NCBI GenBank assembly: GCA_009731375.1
Contig: BJOX01000116.1
Coordinates: forward strand, 649,494 to 672,683
DNA: 23,190 nucleotides
Direction: 5' to 3'
From: Paulinella micropora
Lineage: Eukaryota > Cercozoa > Imbricatea > Euglyphida
The notes below the pieces were generated by a model. That model saw nothing but the letters and a program-made list of their open reading frames with translations. It searched no databases and was not told where the DNA came from. Below, piece after piece: positions 1 through 23,190 of the stretch. Both the position numbers and the translations under genes were made by a program. Each line of letters begins with the position of its first letter. Position 1 is the first letter of the stretch.

Positions 1-80
<80 letters not shown>
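1..80. repeat. (AT)n followed by (AG)n
   Basis: Pure AT dinucleotides to about 36, then AG dinucleotides to 80; the array continues out of the window. Confidence 0.97.
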
Positions 81-81
<1 letters not shown>

Positions 82-1763
82 CTACCGTTCTAGTCTTCTG
101 GTCGTAGTTGGGCCAGAGAGGAATATCAGGCATGTACTGCTGTTCATATCAAAGAGGGGAAAAGAGGCCGGTAGATAAAAGAAGAGGAGAAAAATGAAAT
201 AGTAATAATTGGGAAGAACGAGAAAGACACAGAAGAAGGAGAGAACGAGGAAAAACGATTTTTAACGTGATCGCCTTCTCACCCAAATATTTGACTTCTA
301 CAAAGACCCATCTTTCTCTTTTCTCCTTTTCATTTTTTAGCGAGACAAGTCACTGACCCATCGTTAGTCACTCATTCTGTACGCAACTCTACTCAACGGT
401 GTGACCGTTAGGTTTTGGGGGGGGGGGGGNNNNNNNNNNGGGCTATCACTGAGCACTTTAACGACCGGCCAAACTTGAATCACTACCGTTGACTTTTTCA
501 CTGTTTTTGACCGGCCCGTTAGATTGCCCTCTGCACGACGTTTCGACTTCACTAACTAGTTTTCGATTTCGTTCAGAAATGACTTCAAACGATCAACTTC
601 AAGTCAAAGTTCTTTTTAGACCCCAAAAGATCACTATTGCAATTGCCCTTTTCCCCCGATTTCCCGTGAAACACGCATGTTGCAGTAAATTTGTGGCCCC
701 CGACATAACAAGTGAACGGAAAAACAAATTTGCTGACAGCTTTGCTTTAATTTTTCTTCTGAGCTTGGTTTTCTTTATGGCTGTCGGACAGAGTGACTTG
801 CTCACATTGCACTATATCTGCGAAGTCTTTGTACAGTTATTCTAGTTATTAAACCACTACTGTCGGCGAAAAACAATGCATATGTTTGATCATGACTTGC
901 TTTTATATCTCATGACTGCCAGCATGACTGCCAGTGAGGAAACCTTTTTCCAAATGCAAACTCTGGAAACTCTGGCCACTTGAACTACAAGTTGGACTTG
1001 AAGCCACCGTTCAAGTGCTTTACAAGCAGTTCTTTTGCGCACTCGATCGCGCGCTCAACAGACTCACAATCTACAGTACTAGCAATACGTTCAGTAGTGT
1101 TTGTACTTTGCAACCGCGGCCCGATGGCAACGGTCTGCAACAAGTAGAAATCTACGTAAATAACTAGAATAAACGAAGTGACCGCTCTGCTATTTACTGG
1201 TATTTCACCTGCTCTCTAAAGTCGAGTCAGGACTTAATGCAGCCATAGAGATCTTTATAATTAATAAGAGTCAGTTCGTTAACGTTGTGTCACCTAATTA
1301 CCCCTTGTGGTTGTATCCAAACTCACACATACCTAGGCAGAGTCTAAACAGCTACTACATGTACAGTTTAAAATTCCGGTCAACGCTATTAATGTGGGAG
1401 ATTATCAAATAGGAATGCCACATCGTGGTGGGATTTACTTGAAATACTGTCAGCCATCTCCACTACGGCAAAGGTTTAAGAAAACAACTACTCAGAACCT
1501 CAAGGTTTATGGGATTAGTTCACATCCAAACATAAAAGCTTTTTTCCCATATCCCGGGTCTGAGACTGTATTAAACAGGGAACGTAATAAGAATTACCAC
1601 TTTGAGTAATTCCCATTAAATCAAGTTTCAATAGCGATATAATGATGTAGTATACCGTGGGTGTTACAAAGTTTAATTAAGAAAGCTATGTTGGCAGTCA
1701 AGGTCGAGGGCAATATCATCAATGAAGCGTACGTAAATTAACAGATTTTGTTGTGATCCAGGA

Positions 1764-1764
<1 letters not shown>
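81..1764. other. Single-copy AT-rich region, no recognisable gene
   Basis: The longest stretch free of simple repeats. Open frames are short (up to 118 codons at 489-845 on plus) with no family motif, no coherent codon pattern and no splice-linked partner I can see. A 12-bp tandem repeat CATGACTGCCAG is at 881-904. It lies 3' of the transporter and may be intergenic. A 13-base G run ends in a gap at 430. Confidence 0.6.

Positions 1765-1826
<62 letters not shown>
1765..1826. repeat. (CT)n microsatellite
   Basis: Uninterrupted CT dinucleotides for about 60 bp. Confidence 0.97.
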
Positions 1827-1829
<3 letters not shown>

Positions 1830-2270
1830 CACTTCCTGTTTACTGTTGCTGCTAATCTTTCTTCCGAGTCTGCTGCTGCTATTGACGTTCTCAAGTGAAC
1901 GGTGTTGTGATTGCTGTTGATGTCACCCGTTGTTCTGTCGCCCAGTGTCCTTTTCATGGTCTTCACTATGATCGTCGTTGTCGTTGTCTTTGTCGTTGTA
2001 GTCATCGTGACCGTTTTCGCCACCGCTGTCACCATTGTTGCTTTTGTTTCTGTTGTTATTGTTTCTTATTCAAACATCCAGTGCAGCCATCGTCGTTGTT
2101 GTCGCTTTAGCTGTTGCTGTTCAGTGCTGGTCTAGTGGTGACGGTCCTAATCGTATCTTGATTTTCCCGATGGCCGTAGGCTGGATGCCGTCGTCCTTGT
2201 TCGTCGTCCTCGCTGTCGTCGTCGTCGTCGTCGTCGTCGTCGAAGTTGTTGCTGTTCTTTGTTGTCCTTA
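1830..2270. repeat. Degenerate GTT/GTC/GCT trinucleotide region
   Basis: Diffuse triplet periodicity with a pure (GTC)n core near 2215-2243. It gives hydrophobic Val/Leu-rich or Asp-rich translations that look like repeat artefacts. It would be transcribed as 3' flank if exon 20 is real. Confidence 0.75.
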
Positions 2271-2285
2271 TTATTTTTAAAAATT

Positions 2286-21954
<19,669 letters not shown>

Positions 21955-21979
21955 CTATCTATCTATCTATCTATCTATA

Positions 21980-22031
<52 letters not shown>

Positions 22032-22183
22032 GATCGATCGATCGATCGATCGATAGATCGATCGATCGATCGATCGATCGATCGATCGATCGATCGATCG
22101 ATCGATCGATCTATCTATCCATCTATCCATCTATCCATCTATCCATCTATCCATCTATCCATCTATCCATCTATCCATCTATC
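21955..22183. repeat. (ATCT)n, (CGAT)n and (ATCTATCC)n arrays
   Basis: ATCT to 22030, self-complementary CGAT to 22110, then an 8-bp ATCTATCC alternation to 22183. Confidence 0.96.
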
Positions 22184-22641
22184 CACCTACCTACCTACCT
22201 ACCTACCTACCTACCTACCTACCTACCTACCTACCTACCTACCTACCTACCTACCTACCTACCTACCTACCTACCTAGGTAGGTAGGTAGGTAGGTAGGT
22301 AGGTAGGTAGGTAGGTAGGTAGGTAGGTAGGTAGGAAAGGTAGGTAGGTAGGTAGGTAGGTAGGTAGGTAGGTAGGTAGGTAGGTAGGTAGGTAGGTAGG
22401 TAGGTAGGTAGGTAGGTAGGTAGGTAGGTAGGTAGGTAGGTAGGTAGGTAGGTANNNNNNNNNNACCTACCTACCTACCTACCTACCTACCTACCTACCT
22501 ACCTACCTACTTCCTACCTACCTACCTACCTACCTACCTACCTACCTACCTACCTACCTACCTACCTACCTACCTACCTACCTACCTACCTACCTACCTA
22601 CCTACCTACCTACCTACCTACCTACCTACCTACCTACCTAC
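22184..22641. repeat. (CCTA)n joined head-on to (TAGG)n, then (CCTA)n again
   Basis: Strand switch at 22276/22277 (centre CCTAGG) gives perfect inverted arms of at least 58 bp; a second switch is hidden in the 10-N gap 22455-22464. Confidence 0.96.
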
Positions 22642-22780
22642 NNNNNNNNNNNNNNNNNNNNNNNNNNNNNNNNNNNNNNNNNNNNNNNNNNNNNNNNNNN
22701 NNNNNNNNNNNNNNNNNNNNNNNNNNNNNNNNNNNNNNNNNNNNNNNNNNNNNNNNNNNNNNNNNNNNNNNNNNNNNNNN
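22642..22780. other. Assembly gap, 139 N
   Basis: Between CCTA and ATCT arrays. Smaller gaps: 430-439, 3768-3777, 3892-3939, 4453-4462, 12570-12579, 22455-22464. Confidence 0.99.
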
Positions 22781-22796
22781 ATCTATCCATCTATCC

Positions 22797-22893
<97 letters not shown>

Positions 22894-22929
22894 ATCTAAT
22901 CTAATCTAATCTAATCTAATCTAATCTAC

Positions 22930-23017
<88 letters not shown>
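22781..23017. repeat. (ATCT)n with an (ATCTA)n pentamer block
   Basis: Pentamer block at about 22890-22927 inside a tetramer array. Confidence 0.96.
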
Positions 23018-23190
23018 TAGGGGTTCGTGTGGGTATGCTGGGCCCGTGGTGGGGTGCCTTATGTGTGCCTAGCCATACGCCTATAAGTCACATGCCGAAA
23101 TAGCGACGGGAAGCACAATCCTGTTCCCTCAGGGTGCCCTTTCTCGCTTGTTGAGCCCGGAATAAAACCCACAGTGCTCTGTCGGTTTAT
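23018..23190. repeat. Dispersed complex repeat, copy 2 (truncated by window end)
   Basis: Carries the same 109-bp block as 4112-4220 in direct orientation, but the preceding ~56-70 bp block is inverted relative to copy 1. Confidence 0.9.

Noticed and set aside
489-845. 118-codon plus-strand open frame
   Set aside because: No motif, no homologue recognised and no splice context; length unremarkable for this composition.
22277-22454. Telomere from the TAGG repeat
   Set aside because: The tetramer TAGG is not a known telomere unit, it is internal and strand-switched, and the same GGTA blocks occur in many introns here.

Overview
The window is eukaryotic genomic DNA. Its one recognisable gene is cut into at least 19, probably 20, small exons by GT-AG introns, and most of the rest is microsatellite or minisatellite. 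Nothing bacterial is present (no operons, Shine-Dalgarno sites, rRNA or tRNA). I cannot name the organism. Dense short exons, GC-rich exons and introns made almost wholly of short tandem repeats suit an intron-rich protist or alga, but an invertebrate is not excluded.

The gene lies on the minus strand (about 21954 down to 2286) and encodes the C-terminal half of a full-length ABCC (MRP-type) ABC transporter: second membrane domain (TMD2) followed by second nucleotide-binding domain (NBD2). I assembled the exons by hand. Every junction keeps reading frame, and the joined coding length is 1713 nt (exon 19 read to a stop inside a repeat) or 1746 nt (with a further terminal exon at 2286-2352). 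All NBD2 motifs are intact: Walker A GRTGSGKST, Q-loop IIPQDP, signature FSVGQRQL, Walker B KLLLLDE, D-loop ATANID, H-loop IAHR. TMD1 and NBD1 must lie beyond 23190.

Layout, left to right. 1-2285 is downstream DNA, mostly single-copy, without a convincing gene. 2286-7016 holds the C-terminal and catalytic NBD2 exons between ATCT, GATA and ATAC repeats and two dispersed-repeat islands. 7548-7837 is the Walker A/Q-loop exon. 7871-11604 is a 3.7 kb array of the 10-bp unit TGTAAAGTAG inside the intron between the TMD2-NBD2 linker and NBD2. 11727-21954 carries the TMD2 exons in hexamer, tetramer, pentamer and dinucleotide repeats. 21955-23190 is ATCT, CGAT, CCAT, CCTA and TAGG repeat, then a second copy of a dispersed repeat also seen at 4033-4220.

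The most striking feature is around the exons. I count about 25 degenerate exon fragments in the introns. Every fragment with an exon 5' end lies upstream of its exon, every fragment with a 3' end lies downstream, and none is on the wrong side. For three exons the upstream and downstream fragments break at nearly the same internal point, and one intron contains what looks like an intron-less joint of its two flanking exons. Splice sites are often formed by the microsatellites themselves. This looks like a gene recording how tandem duplication, intron growth and microsatellite expansion reshape exon edges.
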